From Rhizobiaceae bacterium (GTDB lineage: Bacteria; Pseudomonadota; Alphaproteobacteria; Rhizobiales; Rhizobiaceae), in contig JAHBYU010000005.1 in assembly GCA_019635775.1 (NCBI GenBank), positions 1 through 64,000 on the forward strand: a DNA stretch of 64,000 nucleotides, in the 5' to 3' direction. This document shows, one piece after another, positions 34,398 through 43,777 of this stretch (position 1 is the stretch's first letter; every line of letters begins with the position of its first letter). The notes under the pieces were generated by a model. The model was given only the letters and a program-made list of their open reading frames with translations, had not been told where the DNA came from and ran no database searches. The translations under genes and the position numbers were made by a program.

Positions 34398-36593
34398 ATG
34401 ACAGGTGCCGATATCATCGCCATCATCATCCTGCTGACGATCCTCATCGCAGTTGGCGTCTATCTGCTTCACTGGCTGTATCGCCATTCGTCGAAGGACC
34501 AGAGCTTCGTTCGTACCGGCTCCGGCGGAGAGCGGGTCGTCATGGGTGGCGGCGCACTGGTGATCCCGATCATCCACGACATCACCGTCGTGAACATGAA
34601 CGCGATCCCGATTGAGGTCCGCCGTCAGGGCGAACAGTCGCTGATCACCAAGAACAAGATGCGCGTGGACATAACAACCGAGTTCTTCGTGCGCGTCATC
34701 GCGACGGAACAGGGCGTATCCACGGCGGCCCGGACGCTCGGCGCGCGCACACTCGATCCCGTTTCCCTCAGGGAGGTCATTCAGGGGCGCCTCGTGGATG
34801 CGATGGCTTCGGTCACCGCCACCATGACGATGAACGAGATTCACGAGAACCGCGCGGCATTCGTCAGGCAGGTAGCCGAACTCGTGAAGGACGTTCTCGC
34901 GATGAACGGGCTGGAGCTGGAAACCGTCGCGCTGACTTCGCTTAACCAGGCCGACATTTCCGTTTTCGATCCGTCCAATCACTTCGATGCCGAAGGCCTG
35001 ACGCTGATCGTCAAGGAAACCGAGGAACGCCGCAAGCTGCGCAACCAGATCGAGAACGAGACGAAGGTGCAGATCAAGCTTCGCGATTTCGAAGCCGAGC
35101 AGCGTGTCATCGAAATCGACCGCGATCTTGAGTATGTCCGGATCGAGCAGACTCGCGACATCGAGGCCAAGAAGGCCCAGCAGGCGGCGGCAATCGAAGC
35201 CGAGCGCTCGACCTCGCAGATCGCCATCACGCAATCCCGCACGAAGGCCGAGGAAGAGGCCGAGCGCATCCTGATCGCGAAGGGACGCGCGATCGACGAG
35301 GAAAGAATTCGCACCGAAAACGACGTCAAGGCACTTGAGATCGAGCGCCAGCGAGACACCGAGCTGACCGAGATCACCTCCAAGACGCGCATCGAGAACG
35401 AGCGCATCCAGGCGCGCCAGCAGGTCGAGGCCGAGCGCATCCAGCGCGAGCACGAAATACGCGAAGCGCAGATCGCGTCACGCCAGCAGATCGCGCTGCA
35501 TGAAACCAAGGCCGACGGCGAGGTCGAAAGCGCCCGTCTTGCGACCCAGCAGGACGTCGAGACGGCGAGGATACAGACGACCAAACTGGTCGAGCTCGCC
35601 AGCGTCGAGCGCGAGAAGGAGATCACCGTCTCCAGCGAGAAGGCGAAGGCCGAAACAGAACGTGCCGCGCTCACCAAGAAGCTCGCGGTCGAGAACGAGC
35701 GCCTGAAGACCGAAGAAGAAATCCGCTCGCGTGAAATCAGCAGGCAACACAAGATCAAGCTGGCCGAAACCGCAAGCTTCCGCGAGGTGGAGGACGCACG
35801 CGTCGTCGCCGAGCGCGAGATCGAGGAACTGCGTATAGCGGCGCGCAAATACATCGAGCGCTTCGAGATCGAGCAGTCGATGGAGATCGAGATCGCGGAC
35901 AAGGAACGTCTCATCGCCGTGGTCAACAAGGCCATCGACGAGGCGGTTGCCCGCACCAACGAGGCAGAGGCACAGCGCAAGCTCGCCCTGTCGCAGGAGA
36001 AGATCGAGACGTCTCGCGCCGAAGAGAAGGCCAACCGTTCCAAGACCGTCGAGATCATCGACGCGACCGCTCGCGCCGAGCGCGAGGCGATCCGCCTGGT
36101 GAAGCAGTCGGAAGCCGAGAAGACAGCCAGCGAGCTTCGGGCGGAAGCGGAAATGGCGGAGGCCAAGGCTGCCGAGTTCCGCTACGAGGTCGATTCGGGC
36201 GGCAATCGCAAGCTCAACGAAGCGGAGAATGTGCGCAGCGAAGAAAGCCGGCGCAGCGCCATACTGGAAGGTGTCGTCACGCGCCTGCCGGAGATCATCC
36301 GCGAGCAGGTCAAGCCGATGGAGAACATCGATTCCATCAAGATCCTGCAGGTCGACGGCCTGCCGGGACTCAACAGCCCGTCCGACGGTGGTTCCGCCGG
36401 CGGCGGCGGTGGCGGTGGCGGAAATATCTCCGACCAGGTGGTGAACTCCGCGATGAAGTATCGCACGCAGGTGGCCTTCGTGGACGGCCTGATGGAAGAA
36501 ATCGGCTTGCCGTTGAAGAATCTTGGCGCGGCCGGCGGGATGCAGTTCAAAAACTTCCCGCCGAAGCCCGAGGGTGGCGACAGCGACGATTGA
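34398..36593 (+). CDS. flotillin/YqiK-like SPFH-domain protein
   Basis: A 731-residue protein with one N-terminal membrane helix (about residues 5-27), then an SPFH/band-7 domain (about residues 35-210, with GGERVVMGGGALVIP and FFVRVIA). A very long charged coiled coil of Glu/Ala/Lys/Arg heptads spans about residues 210-620. The tail has a run of eight glycines near residue 675 and a final amphipathic helical region. This is the plan of flotillin-like YqiK proteins, which oligomerise into membrane microdomain scaffolds. It is longer than most flotillins (about 500). It lies 32 bases after the rhodopsin-like gene, suggesting the two proteins act in the same membrane patch. Confidence 0.9.
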   Translation: MTGADIIAIIILLTILIAVGVYLLHWLYRHSSKDQSFVRTGSGGERVVMGGGALVIPIIHDITVVNMNAIPIEVRRQGEQSLITKNKMRVDITTEFFVRVIATEQGVSTAARTLGARTLDPVSLREVIQGRLVDAMASVTATMTMNEIHENRAAFVRQVAELVKDVLAMNGLELETVALTSLNQADISVFDPSNHFDAEGLTLIVKETEERRKLRNQIENETKVQIKLRDFEAEQRVIEIDRDLEYVRIEQTRDIEAKKAQQAAAIEAERSTSQIAITQSRTKAEEEAERILIAKGRAIDEERIRTENDVKALEIERQRDTELTEITSKTRIENERIQARQQVEAERIQREHEIREAQIASRQQIALHETKADGEVESARLATQQDVETARIQTTKLVELASVEREKEITVSSEKAKAETERAALTKKLAVENERLKTEEEIRSREISRQHKIKLAETASFREVEDARVVAEREIEELRIAARKYIERFEIEQSMEIEIADKERLIAVVNKAIDEAVARTNEAEAQRKLALSQEKIETSRAEEKANRSKTVEIIDATARAEREAIRLVKQSEAEKTASELRAEAEMAEAKAAEFRYEVDSGGNRKLNEAENVRSEESRRSAILEGVVTRLPEIIREQVKPMENIDSIKILQVDGLPGLNSPSDGGSAGGGGGGGGNISDQVVNSAMKYRTQVAFVDGLMEEIGLPLKNLGAAGGMQFKNFPPKPEGGDSDD

Positions 36594-36623
36594 GCAGCAA
36601 ATAGATCGCGCGGCGAAACCTAG

Positions 36624-37082
36624 ATGAAACCCTATGACCGACTCGATCGGCATGCGCTGGTCATGGCGATCTGGACGCCTTCAGCCTTCGTTGCGGCGAT
36701 ATTGCTGCACAGGGGGCTGGCGTCAGGTGGCGGCTGGTGGATCTTCGCGGGCTTCGTCGCCATCATTGCCGCCTTCGTTGCCCATGTCATCGCCAATGCG
36801 GTGCTTGGCGCGGGCTTTACGACGGGAGAGCGAGCACTCGGGATTGCTGCCTTCGCGATAGCGGTCCTGTCGCTGCTGCTTGCGGTTCTCGTTGGTCCGG
36901 CAGGCCTCGGCGCGCGCATTTTCCTTCCGGTCGGGCTCGGGCTGATCTCCCTTGTGGCCGTGGTCATTGCATATCTGGTGATAACGTTTGGCGCGCGCGC
37001 CGCATTCGAGCGGTTCGACGTGATCCGCGACAACAATGCACGCCCGGCGTCGCGGCTGCCGCATCGCGGGGGGCGTCGATGA
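36624..37082 (+). CDS. four-helix membrane protein of unknown function
   Basis: A 152-residue protein with four predicted membrane helices (about residues 13-29, 38-62, 70-92, 98-122) and a short basic cytoplasmic tail. I recognise no family. It follows the flotillin-like gene by 30 bases and overlaps the symporter gene by four bases (ATGA). Its size and position resemble the small helper subunits that precede some SSS-type transporters (DUF485/DUF4212 class), though it is longer than those. Confidence 0.6.
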   Translation: MKPYDRLDRHALVMAIWTPSAFVAAILLHRGLASGGGWWIFAGFVAIIAAFVAHVIANAVLGAGFTTGERALGIAAFAIAVLSLLLAVLVGPAGLGARIFLPVGLGLISLVAVVIAYLVITFGARAAFERFDVIRDNNARPASRLPHRGGRR

Positions 37083-38932
37083 CCCCGCTGCTATTGTCGG
37101 TCCTGATCGTTCTGGCGCTTTACGGCGTCTACATCGCCGCGATTTCCGCGCGGCACGAGGCACGGCCGGCGGATTTTCTCGACGGCGGCCAGGCATTGCC
37201 CGGATGGGCGCCGATGTTTCTTCTGCCGGCGCTCGGTGCAGCCGGTCTCGGGCTCGGGCCGCATCTGGCGCTCGTCACGCGCTTCGGGTTGCAGGCCTCG
37301 CATCTCGCCGTGGGCTTCGTGCTTGTCGCCATGGCTGCGCTGCTCTTGTGGAACCGGATGTGGTATGTCGCGCGTATCGCGGGGCTTTCGACCCCGGGCG
37401 AGGCGCTCGGCCAGTTCTACGACTCGGTCACGCTTCGGGTGACGATGCTGGCGCTTGCGGTGCTGTTTGCGCTTCCCTTCTCGGCCAACCTTCTGTCATC
37501 GGCCGCCCAGTTGCTCGAAAGGGCGACGGACGGCCTGCTGCCGCGCGCTGCGGGCGTTTGGGTGCTGGCGATGTCACTGGCCATTCCGGCAATCATCGGA
37601 GGCTGGCGTGCGACGATCATGACACTCGCCATGCAGGCGGTGTTGCTGGCGCTGTTTCTTCCGGGCTCGACCATTCTGGCCGAAATCCTGGCAGCCGCGC
37701 CCGGCTTCCCTGCCGTACCGATACCGGTAGAGGAAGGCGTGCTCTGGGACCGACTTCCCGGCGTCATCCAGTACAGCGCAGGGATCGGCAAGGAGATGCC
37801 GGTTGCAGGCATCTTCACCACGGTCGCGCTGTCGTCTTCCACCATTGCGCTTCTGGGAATCGTGTTCAGCCCGGCAACGCTTTATCTCGGCCAGACCGCA
37901 AGTCCCGGGCGTGCGGTCGGCATTTCGACCGTCTGGCTTGCCGCCGGGCTTTTGACCGGCATTCTCGTGCTTGGAGCGCCGTTGCTGGCAACCCGGATGG
38001 CAGACGGACCGGTGGCGCTCGCGGCCCAGTTCTACGCTTTCGAGCCGCTGGCGGGTGTCGGTCTCATCATCATGCTGCTTGTCGGCGCAATGCTTGCGGT
38101 GACCTTCTTCGTGACCGGCGGGGCGATCCTCGTCACGCGCGAACTGGTGATCCGCTACCTGTTTCCCGACATGTCGGAGCGCGAGAAGCGCTTTTCCGCG
38201 CGGGTCGCAATCGGCTTCATGTTCTTCTTTCTCGCCTTCATGGCGAGCTTCCTGCCGCTGATGTCCGCCATCCTCGGCAGCGTTGCGCTGCCGCTTGCAG
38301 TACAACTCCTGCCCGCCTTCCTGGGGCTGACGTTCCTGCGCTGGATAAGCCGTGGCGCGGTGCTGGCCGGAATGACGCTTGGCATGCTGATCGTGTTCTT
38401 CACCGAACCGCCGGGGCTGATCCTGTTCGAGGGCCTGTTCGTGAACCTGCCCTGGGGGCGCTGGCCGCTGACCATCCATTCCGCCGCCTGGGGACTGGTA
38501 ATCAACATGGCGGTCGTGCTGCTGGCCTCGGCGGCGACGCTGCGCGCGCCGGACAACCTGCAGCGCAACCGTCTGCACGACGCGCTGTTCCAGGCGACCG
38601 GCATGACGGTCGGCGGCCGTGGCCTTTTCTGGGCGCTGATGCTGCTGTGGGGCTTCCTCGCCTACGGACCCGGCGCGGTGCTTGGCAACACCTTCTTCAG
38701 CCATCCGATCTTCACGTCGGGAGAAGCTGCGCTCGGCATTCCCTCGCTGTGGGTCTGGCAGATCCTTTTCTGGCTGCTGGGTGTCGTGCTGGTCTGGTGG
38801 ATAGGCTTCCGCGTCGGGTTCGGGCGAACGAGCGAGGAAGGAATCAGGACCATCGAGCTCGAAGAGGGCACGCGTCGTCCTCCGGACTGGCTCGCGGCGG
38901 GACTGTCGAGGGTCAACGGTCGCGAGCGCTGA
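37079..38932 (+). CDS. sodium:solute symporter family (SSS) transporter-like protein
   Basis: Starting at ATG 37079 (overlapping the previous stop), the 617-residue protein has about 13 hydrophobic helices. It begins with the SSS pattern (ISARHEARPADFLDGGQALPGW) and has the AGLSTPGEALGQFYDS segment that corresponds to the TxxEFLGxRY region of acetate/pantothenate symporters. The ion-site residues cannot be confirmed by eye. The frame is open far upstream, but the ATGA overlap and hydrophobic start decide the N-terminus. It may import a related compound with Na+ or act as a transporter-like sensor. Confidence 0.75.
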   Translation: MTPLLLSVLIVLALYGVYIAAISARHEARPADFLDGGQALPGWAPMFLLPALGAAGLGLGPHLALVTRFGLQASHLAVGFVLVAMAALLLWNRMWYVARIAGLSTPGEALGQFYDSVTLRVTMLALAVLFALPFSANLLSSAAQLLERATDGLLPRAAGVWVLAMSLAIPAIIGGWRATIMTLAMQAVLLALFLPGSTILAEILAAAPGFPAVPIPVEEGVLWDRLPGVIQYSAGIGKEMPVAGIFTTVALSSSTIALLGIVFSPATLYLGQTASPGRAVGISTVWLAAGLLTGILVLGAPLLATRMADGPVALAAQFYAFEPLAGVGLIIMLLVGAMLAVTFFVTGGAILVTRELVIRYLFPDMSEREKRFSARVAIGFMFFFLAFMASFLPLMSAILGSVALPLAVQLLPAFLGLTFLRWISRGAVLAGMTLGMLIVFFTEPPGLILFEGLFVNLPWGRWPLTIHSAAWGLVINMAVVLLASAATLRAPDNLQRNRLHDALFQATGMTVGGRGLFWALMLLWGFLAYGPGAVLGNTFFSHPIFTSGEAALGIPSLWVWQILFWLLGVVLVWWIGFRVGFGRTSEEGIRTIELEEGTRRPPDWLAAGLSRVNGRER

Positions 38933-38976
38933 CGGAGTGCGCGGGCCAGCATGAAGAGCATATGCGGGAGTTTTCC

Positions 38977-40290
38977 ATGTCGTTGATCGACCATGTCGTC
39001 GCCCTTGCCTCCCTGCCGGCGAACCGACTGCCCGGGCGGGCAATGAGCATGGCGCGCTTTTCGCTGCTCGACTGGATGGCCTGCGGGATGGCCGGTGCAG
39101 GCGAACCGGTCGCGGAGAAACTGCGACAGCTCGTGGCGCTTGAGGGCGGACAGGGCGCGTCGTCGGTGATCGGCAACGGTGCCGCGCCGGCCAGGATGGC
39201 AGCCCTCGCCAACGGAGCAGCCAGCCACGCTCTCGATTATGACGACACCCATTTCGCCCATATCGGACACCTGTCCGTTGGTATCTATCCTGCCGCGCTC
39301 GCCGTCGCGGAGGAGATCGACGCACCTGCCGGGGCGGTGGTCGAGGCTTTTCTTGTTGGGGCCGAAGCGGCGATCAGGATCGGCATGGTCCTCGGTCGCG
39401 CGCACTACAATCACGGCTTTCACCAGACAGCAACGGCCGGCGCATTCGGCGCCACAGTCGCCGCCGCCCGGCTATACGGGTTGGACGAGGCGCAGATCCA
39501 CCACGCGATCGGCCTGTGCTCGACGAGGGCGTCGGGTCTCAAGTCGCAGTTCGGCACGATGGGCAAGCCCTACAATGCGGGCGTGGCCGCTTCGAACGGC
39601 GTCGAATGCGCGAAACTGGCCGCTCTTGGCATGACGTCGGCCGACGACGGCCTGTCTGGATTGCAGGGTTTCATCCAGACGCATTCGCCGGCCCCGGAGC
39701 CAGAAGACGTCAGCGGCCCCTGGGATCGCTTTCTGTTCGAGGACAACAAGTACAAGCTTCATGCCTGCTGCCACGGCACGCACGCGATGATCGAGGCGCT
39801 GCTGGATGCGGGCGAGCTGGAAGGCCGTGCCCTGGACGACATCGCTGCGCTTTCTCTCCAGACCAATCCGCGTTGGCTCCGCGTCTGCGACATCAAGAAG
39901 CCGCGCACCGGTCTCGAGGTGAAGTTCAGCTACAACTGGCTGGCGGGCATGACCATCAGGGGCGACCGGACAGGAGATGAACGGGTCTACAAGGACACGC
40001 TGGCCGACGATCAGGCGCTGTCGGCCTTTGCGGACAAGGTCACCGTGCTCGGAGACGACGAACTGACCGACATGCAGGTGAGGGGGACGGTGAGCCTGCA
40101 GGACGGTACCGTCATCCAGCTTTACCACGATCTCGATGCCCCACTGGCGGAAGAGTTGCTTGCCGGAAAGCTGCGGGCAAAAGCCGAGGCGCTGATCGGC
40201 GAGCGGGGAAGCGCACTGTGGGAGATGTTCTTCGACCTGAACGGCAGGACCGCCCGCGATGTCGGAAGGGCGCTGCGCAAGCCCGCTTGA
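38977..40290 (+). CDS. MmgE/PrpD family protein
   Basis: I start at ATG 38977 with GGGAG six bases upstream; ATG 38962 is in frame but lacks a site. The 437-residue product has the MmgE/PrpD landmarks: ALANGAASHALDYDDTH, GHLSVGIYPAALA, FHQTATAGAFGA, a QFGTMGKPYNAG segment and a KLHACCHGTH segment. The family includes 2-methylcitrate dehydratase, cis-aconitate decarboxylase and others of unknown role. It is the last gene of the long plus-strand cluster and meets the hydratase gene head-to-head 12 bases on. A dehydratase, decarboxylase or isomerase on a C5-C7 acid is likely. Confidence 0.88.
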   Translation: MSLIDHVVALASLPANRLPGRAMSMARFSLLDWMACGMAGAGEPVAEKLRQLVALEGGQGASSVIGNGAAPARMAALANGAASHALDYDDTHFAHIGHLSVGIYPAALAVAEEIDAPAGAVVEAFLVGAEAAIRIGMVLGRAHYNHGFHQTATAGAFGATVAAARLYGLDEAQIHHAIGLCSTRASGLKSQFGTMGKPYNAGVAASNGVECAKLAALGMTSADDGLSGLQGFIQTHSPAPEPEDVSGPWDRFLFEDNKYKLHACCHGTHAMIEALLDAGELEGRALDDIAALSLQTNPRWLRVCDIKKPRTGLEVKFSYNWLAGMTIRGDRTGDERVYKDTLADDQALSAFADKVTVLGDDELTDMQVRGTVSLQDGTVIQLYHDLDAPLAEELLAGKLRAKAEALIGERGSALWEMFFDLNGRTARDVGRALRKPA

Positions 40291-40302
40291 AAGACGCCGA
40301 AG

Positions 40303-41148
40303 CTAAAGAGCCGTGAGCTTGGCGGTCATGGACACGACACCGTCCGAGCGCTGGATTTCACCGTGTCTCGGATTGCCTGGAACCCCTGTGACGATACGGA
40401 TCGGGGTTGTGGTGAAGACAGGTGCCTGAGCCCGAAAGGCAAAGCGCTGGGGGACAAGCCTGTCTCCGCGCATGGCCTCGCACAGCTTGGTGGCCATCAG
40501 CGGTCCGTGGACGACCAGATCGGGGTAGCCTTCGATGTTGCGGCAGAAGTCGCGGTCCCAGTGTATGCGATGGCCGTTGTGGGTTACCGCAGAGTAGAAC
40601 CACAATTCGCTGTCCGGATGCACGAAATAACCTTCGGGAACCGCATCTTCCGGCTGCCGCAAGGGTTTTTCGGGATCCCCCCGATCGCGATAGACGATCG
40701 TCTGCCGCTCGGAAATGCTGGGCGCTCCGTCCTGCTCGATCTCGTGTGCAACCGTCACGAAGCACATCTGGCCGGAATTGCCTTCCTTGAATTCGACGGC
40801 CGTGACGGTGGAGCGGCGACGCGCCGGCACTCCGATCCGCAACGGTTGGAGGATCGACACGTCTCCCGCGGCCCACATGCGGCGATGGAAGGGAGCTGGC
40901 GGAAGAAAGATGCCGGTGCGTTCATGCATGTCCGCACCGACATCGTGTGCGGGGATGCCCTTGTTGAAATAGGCCCAGTGGTAGGTCGGCGGAAGATGCT
41001 CGCTGGGCAGTTCGTGACCCAGCAGGATGGCCAGCTTGTCGGCAGCCTCTGGGGCGAGAGTGTCCTCGATCTCGCGACAGTTGCCAACAAATGCCTCGCA
41101 CGCGGCGCGTATGTCCGCGGTCAAGTGGGCCTTGGCCTGAATTGACAT
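40303..41148 (-). CDS. HTD2/MaoC-type acyl-CoA hydratase (itaconyl- or mesaconyl-CoA hydratase-like)
   Basis: A 281-residue double-hot-dog hydratase. The N-terminal half has LPPTYHWAYFNKGIP and GIFLPPAPFHRRMWAAG, and the second half carries the hydratase active site in HWDRDFCRNIEGYPDLVVHGPLMA, here shown in part, with Asp and His of the R-hydratase type. This architecture is that of mesaconyl-C4-CoA hydratase and itaconyl-CoA hydratase. It follows the aldehyde dehydrogenase gene by 14 bases. Combined with CoA transferase and CitE lyase at 22.6-24.6 kb it gives a plausible three-step C5 acid route. Confidence 0.82.
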   Translation of the reverse strand: MSIQAKAHLTADIRAACEAFVGNCREIEDTLAPEAADKLAILLGHELPSEHLPPTYHWAYFNKGIPAHDVGADMHERTGIFLPPAPFHRRMWAAGDVSILQPLRIGVPARRRSTVTAVEFKEGNSGQMCFVTVAHEIEQDGAPSISERQTIVYRDRGDPEKPLRQPEDAVPEGYFVHPDSELWFYSAVTHNGHRIHWDRDFCRNIEGYPDLVVHGPLMATKLCEAMRGDRLVPQRFAFRAQAPVFTTTPIRIVTGVPGNPRHGEIQRSDGVVSMTAKLTAL

Positions 41149-41162
41149 GGTGGTCGATCGCC

Positions 41163-42614
41163 TCAGCCGTGGTTGTGAACGATGGTCTTGATCGTCGAGA
41201 ACTCGTGCAGGGCTGCGAACCCCTTCTCCCTGCCGTGTCCGGATTTTCGCCTGCCGCCGAACGGCAACTCGATTCCGCCCCCAGCGCCATATCCATTGAT
41301 GAAGACCTGTCCGCAGCGCAGAGCCTTGGCTACGCGCTGCTGACGGTTTCCGTCGAGCGTCCAGACGCCCGCGACAAGACCGAATTCGGTATCGTTGGCG
41401 ATACGCACCGCCTCTTTCTCGTCCTCGAACGGGATTGCCGCCAGAACAGGCCCGAAGACTTCGAGCTGCGCCAGGCTGGACTGTGGGTCACACGGTCCGA
41501 ACAGGGCAGGCGCTACGTAGAATCCCTCGTCGGGAGCGTCGGAGGCAACCTTGCCACGGGCGATCAGGGGTGCGTTCGATTCCGAAATGAACGACTGGAC
41601 CCGGTCGCGCTGCTTGCGTGAAATTAACGCGCCGAGTTCGCGGTCCTGCTCAGAGGGAGCGGCCGTAAGGTTCTCGAAGCGCTCCGCGAGACGCGCGATG
41701 ACCTTGTCCCAGATGGATCTCTGGATAAGGGCGCGGCTTCCGGCCGAGCAGGTCTGTCCGCCATTCTGGACGATGGCGCCAGTGAGCACCGGCAGGACGC
41801 GGTCCAGATCGGCGTCTTCGAAAACGATCTGCGGAGATTTTCCGCCAAGTTCCAAGGTGCAGCCTATGAAGTTCCTTGCGGCGTTTGTCTGGATGATCAC
41901 GCCAACTTCCGGCGAGCCCGTAAACGAGATGAAGTCTATTCCAGGATGCTCGGAAAGTGCCGCGCCGGCAACGTGGCCTTCCCCAGTCACAATATTGAAA
42001 GCGCCGGCCGGCATGCCCGCTTCCTGCGCGAGTTTGCCGATCATGAGCACGGTCAGGCAGGCTTCCTCGGCAGGCTTCATGACGGTTGCGTTGCCCATCG
42101 CCAAGGCAGGCGCCAGGGTACGTCCAACCATCTGCGCCGGATAGTTCCACGGGATGATATGGCCGGTTACCCCGTGCGGTTCTCGCACGACCTTGACGTC
42201 ATAGCCGGCCATGAAGGGAATGTGTTCGCCATGCACCTTGTCGGCCGCTGCGCCGTAATACTCGAAGTAACGAGCGGCGGCGACCATGTCCGCGCGCGCC
42301 TGTGAGATTGGCTTTCCGGTGTCGAGACTTTCGACTTGCGCGAGTTCCTCAGCATCCCTGGTGATAAGCTCGGACATCTTCAACATGATCCGACCGCGTT
42401 GGACCGCAGTCATCTGACCCCATTCTCCCTCCTCGAATGCATGGCGTGCGGCAGCGACCGCATCTGCGATATCGTCAGCGCCACCTGCGGCAATCGCTGC
42501 GAATGCCTTGCCGGTCGATGGTGAAACGACGTCCAGCGTCTTTCCGTTTCGTGCAGGAACCCATGCTCCGCCTATGAGGTTCAGCGGTTCGGGTATCCGG
42601 GGCTGGGAATGCAT
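41163..42614 (-). CDS. NAD(P)-dependent aldehyde dehydrogenase
   Basis: Starting at ATG 42614 with GAGGAAA upstream, the 483-residue enzyme is a full-length ALDH. ELGGKSPQIV holds the general-base Glu, GGQTCSAGSRALIQ the nucleophile Cys, and the C-terminal PFGGRRKSGHGREKG block is complete. It would oxidise an aldehyde to the acid that a CoA transferase can activate. It forms an operon with the hydratase and lies downstream of a LysR gene on the same strand. Confidence 0.93.
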   Translation of the reverse strand: MHSQPRIPEPLNLIGGAWVPARNGKTLDVVSPSTGKAFAAIAAGGADDIADAVAAARHAFEEGEWGQMTAVQRGRIMLKMSELITRDAEELAQVESLDTGKPISQARADMVAAARYFEYYGAAADKVHGEHIPFMAGYDVKVVREPHGVTGHIIPWNYPAQMVGRTLAPALAMGNATVMKPAEEACLTVLMIGKLAQEAGMPAGAFNIVTGEGHVAGAALSEHPGIDFISFTGSPEVGVIIQTNAARNFIGCTLELGGKSPQIVFEDADLDRVLPVLTGAIVQNGGQTCSAGSRALIQRSIWDKVIARLAERFENLTAAPSEQDRELGALISRKQRDRVQSFISESNAPLIARGKVASDAPDEGFYVAPALFGPCDPQSSLAQLEVFGPVLAAIPFEDEKEAVRIANDTEFGLVAGVWTLDGNRQQRVAKALRCGQVFINGYGAGGGIELPFGGRRKSGHGREKGFAALHEFSTIKTIVHNHG

Positions 42615-42832
42615 GATGTCGTTTCCTCGTTGTCGCGCAAGCGTCCCGCAAGCAACAAGGCACATCAGACGCGGCGCGGCTGTTCCCGGATGCCTACAGA
42701 TTTCAGGCGAAGTTGCCCGCTACACCCTTGCAGCCAGAATGCGCAGACGGGCTCCACCGTATAGTGCCGAACAATAAATCGGCTCCACCAATACAGCCAA
42801 TAGGCGCTGGGGGGAGGGGGTATAAGAAAGCT

Positions 42833-43777
42833 CTATACTCGGTCCGGCAGTTCGGCCTGCCAGATGCCGCGCTCCACCAGATTTGCCACGACAGCGCGGC
42901 AGGTTTCCTCGGTGCGTCTGCAGGCGAGAGTTACGCCAGCATTTGACGAGCGGACGAGGAACACATTGCGTCTCAGGTGCGGGTTGATGATGGGGCTTCC
43001 CACCAGCGTGCCGTCCGACACGAGATCATGCATGGAAGCCGGCGACAGGATGGTGTAGCCGCTTCCGCGCGCGACGAGCGCCTTGATCTGGGTGAGGGAA
43101 TCCATCTCGATGGAAACCTTCGGTTCGAGCTGATGCGCCTGCGCGATCCGCTCGATAAAGGTGCGCAGTCCGTGCCTTTCGGACGGAAGAACCAATTCGG
43201 TGGAAAGGGCTGCCTTGAGATCGACGGGCGCCTGCGGCGGCGTGGAAAATGGCCAGTCCTCGGGGGCGGAGTAGAACCAGAGATCCTCCGTCAGCAGCAG
43301 CGAGTTGGAACAGTCGCCGATGTTGGTGTTGTCATAGAGCAGTGCGAGGTCGAGCTCGCCCCTTATGAGCCATTCGCGCAGGTGTCCTGTCATCGCCTCG
43401 ATGGCGCCGAACTTGACCTTTGGCATCTCGATCCTGATCGTCTCTGCCATCGGTATGGAGAGCGCCATCGAGATGGTCGGCGGCATGCCGAAAAGCACCC
43501 TTCCGGACGGTTCGGAGCCGATATTGACCACATCCTCCCGCGCCGCTTCGATATAGTTTTCTATGTGCCGGGCATGATGGTAGAGACGTTGTCCGGCCTC
43601 GGTCGGAACGATACCCCGCGCTGTGCGGATGAGCAGTTCCACGCCCAATGTCTCTTCAAGATTTCGCACCAGTTGCGAAAGGGAGGGCTGGGCGATGCCG
43701 AGATTGCGTGCGGCCCCGCTCATCGAGCCATTGTCGACGATTTCGCGGAAATATTTCAGTTGACGGGAGTCCAACAC
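42833..43777 (-). CDS. LysR-family transcriptional regulator
   Basis: A 314-residue LysR protein with an N-terminal winged HTH (LDSRQLKYFREIVDNGSMSG, LGIAQPSLSQLVRNLEE) and effector domain (FGMPPTISMALSIP, ELVLPSERHGLRT). It belongs to the Nac/Cbl-like group that also includes the LysR at 57.5 kb; the two share the VLFGMPP/VIGMPP, GHLLEWL-type and LPARPHGLR-type stretches. It is divergent from the second sugar ABC operon (start 44140) and upstream of the ALDH-hydratase pair, either or both of which it may control. Confidence 0.93.
   Translation of the reverse strand: MLDSRQLKYFREIVDNGSMSGAARNLGIAQPSLSQLVRNLEETLGVELLIRTARGIVPTEAGQRLYHHARHIENYIEAAREDVVNIGSEPSGRVLFGMPPTISMALSIPMAETIRIEMPKVKFGAIEAMTGHLREWLIRGELDLALLYDNTNIGDCSNSLLLTEDLWFYSAPEDWPFSTPPQAPVDLKAALSTELVLPSERHGLRTFIERIAQAHQLEPKVSIEMDSLTQIKALVARGSGYTILSPASMHDLVSDGTLVGSPIINPHLRRNVFLVRSSNAGVTLACRRTEETCRAVVANLVERGIWQAELPDRV

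Noticed and set aside
34979-36166. A 395-codon antisense frame over the flotillin-like gene (and other long antisense frames at 34287-35453 and 35478-36653)
   Set aside because: The Ser/Arg- or Leu/Asp-rich products mirror the codon bias of the coiled-coil gene on the plus strand. There is no ribosome site or family resemblance.
37036-40290. A 1084-codon open frame running through the symporter gene into the MmgE/PrpD gene
   Set aside because: Only the last 437 codons resemble a protein (MmgE/PrpD). The first part is an Arg-rich off-frame reading of the symporter gene, kept open by high GC content.
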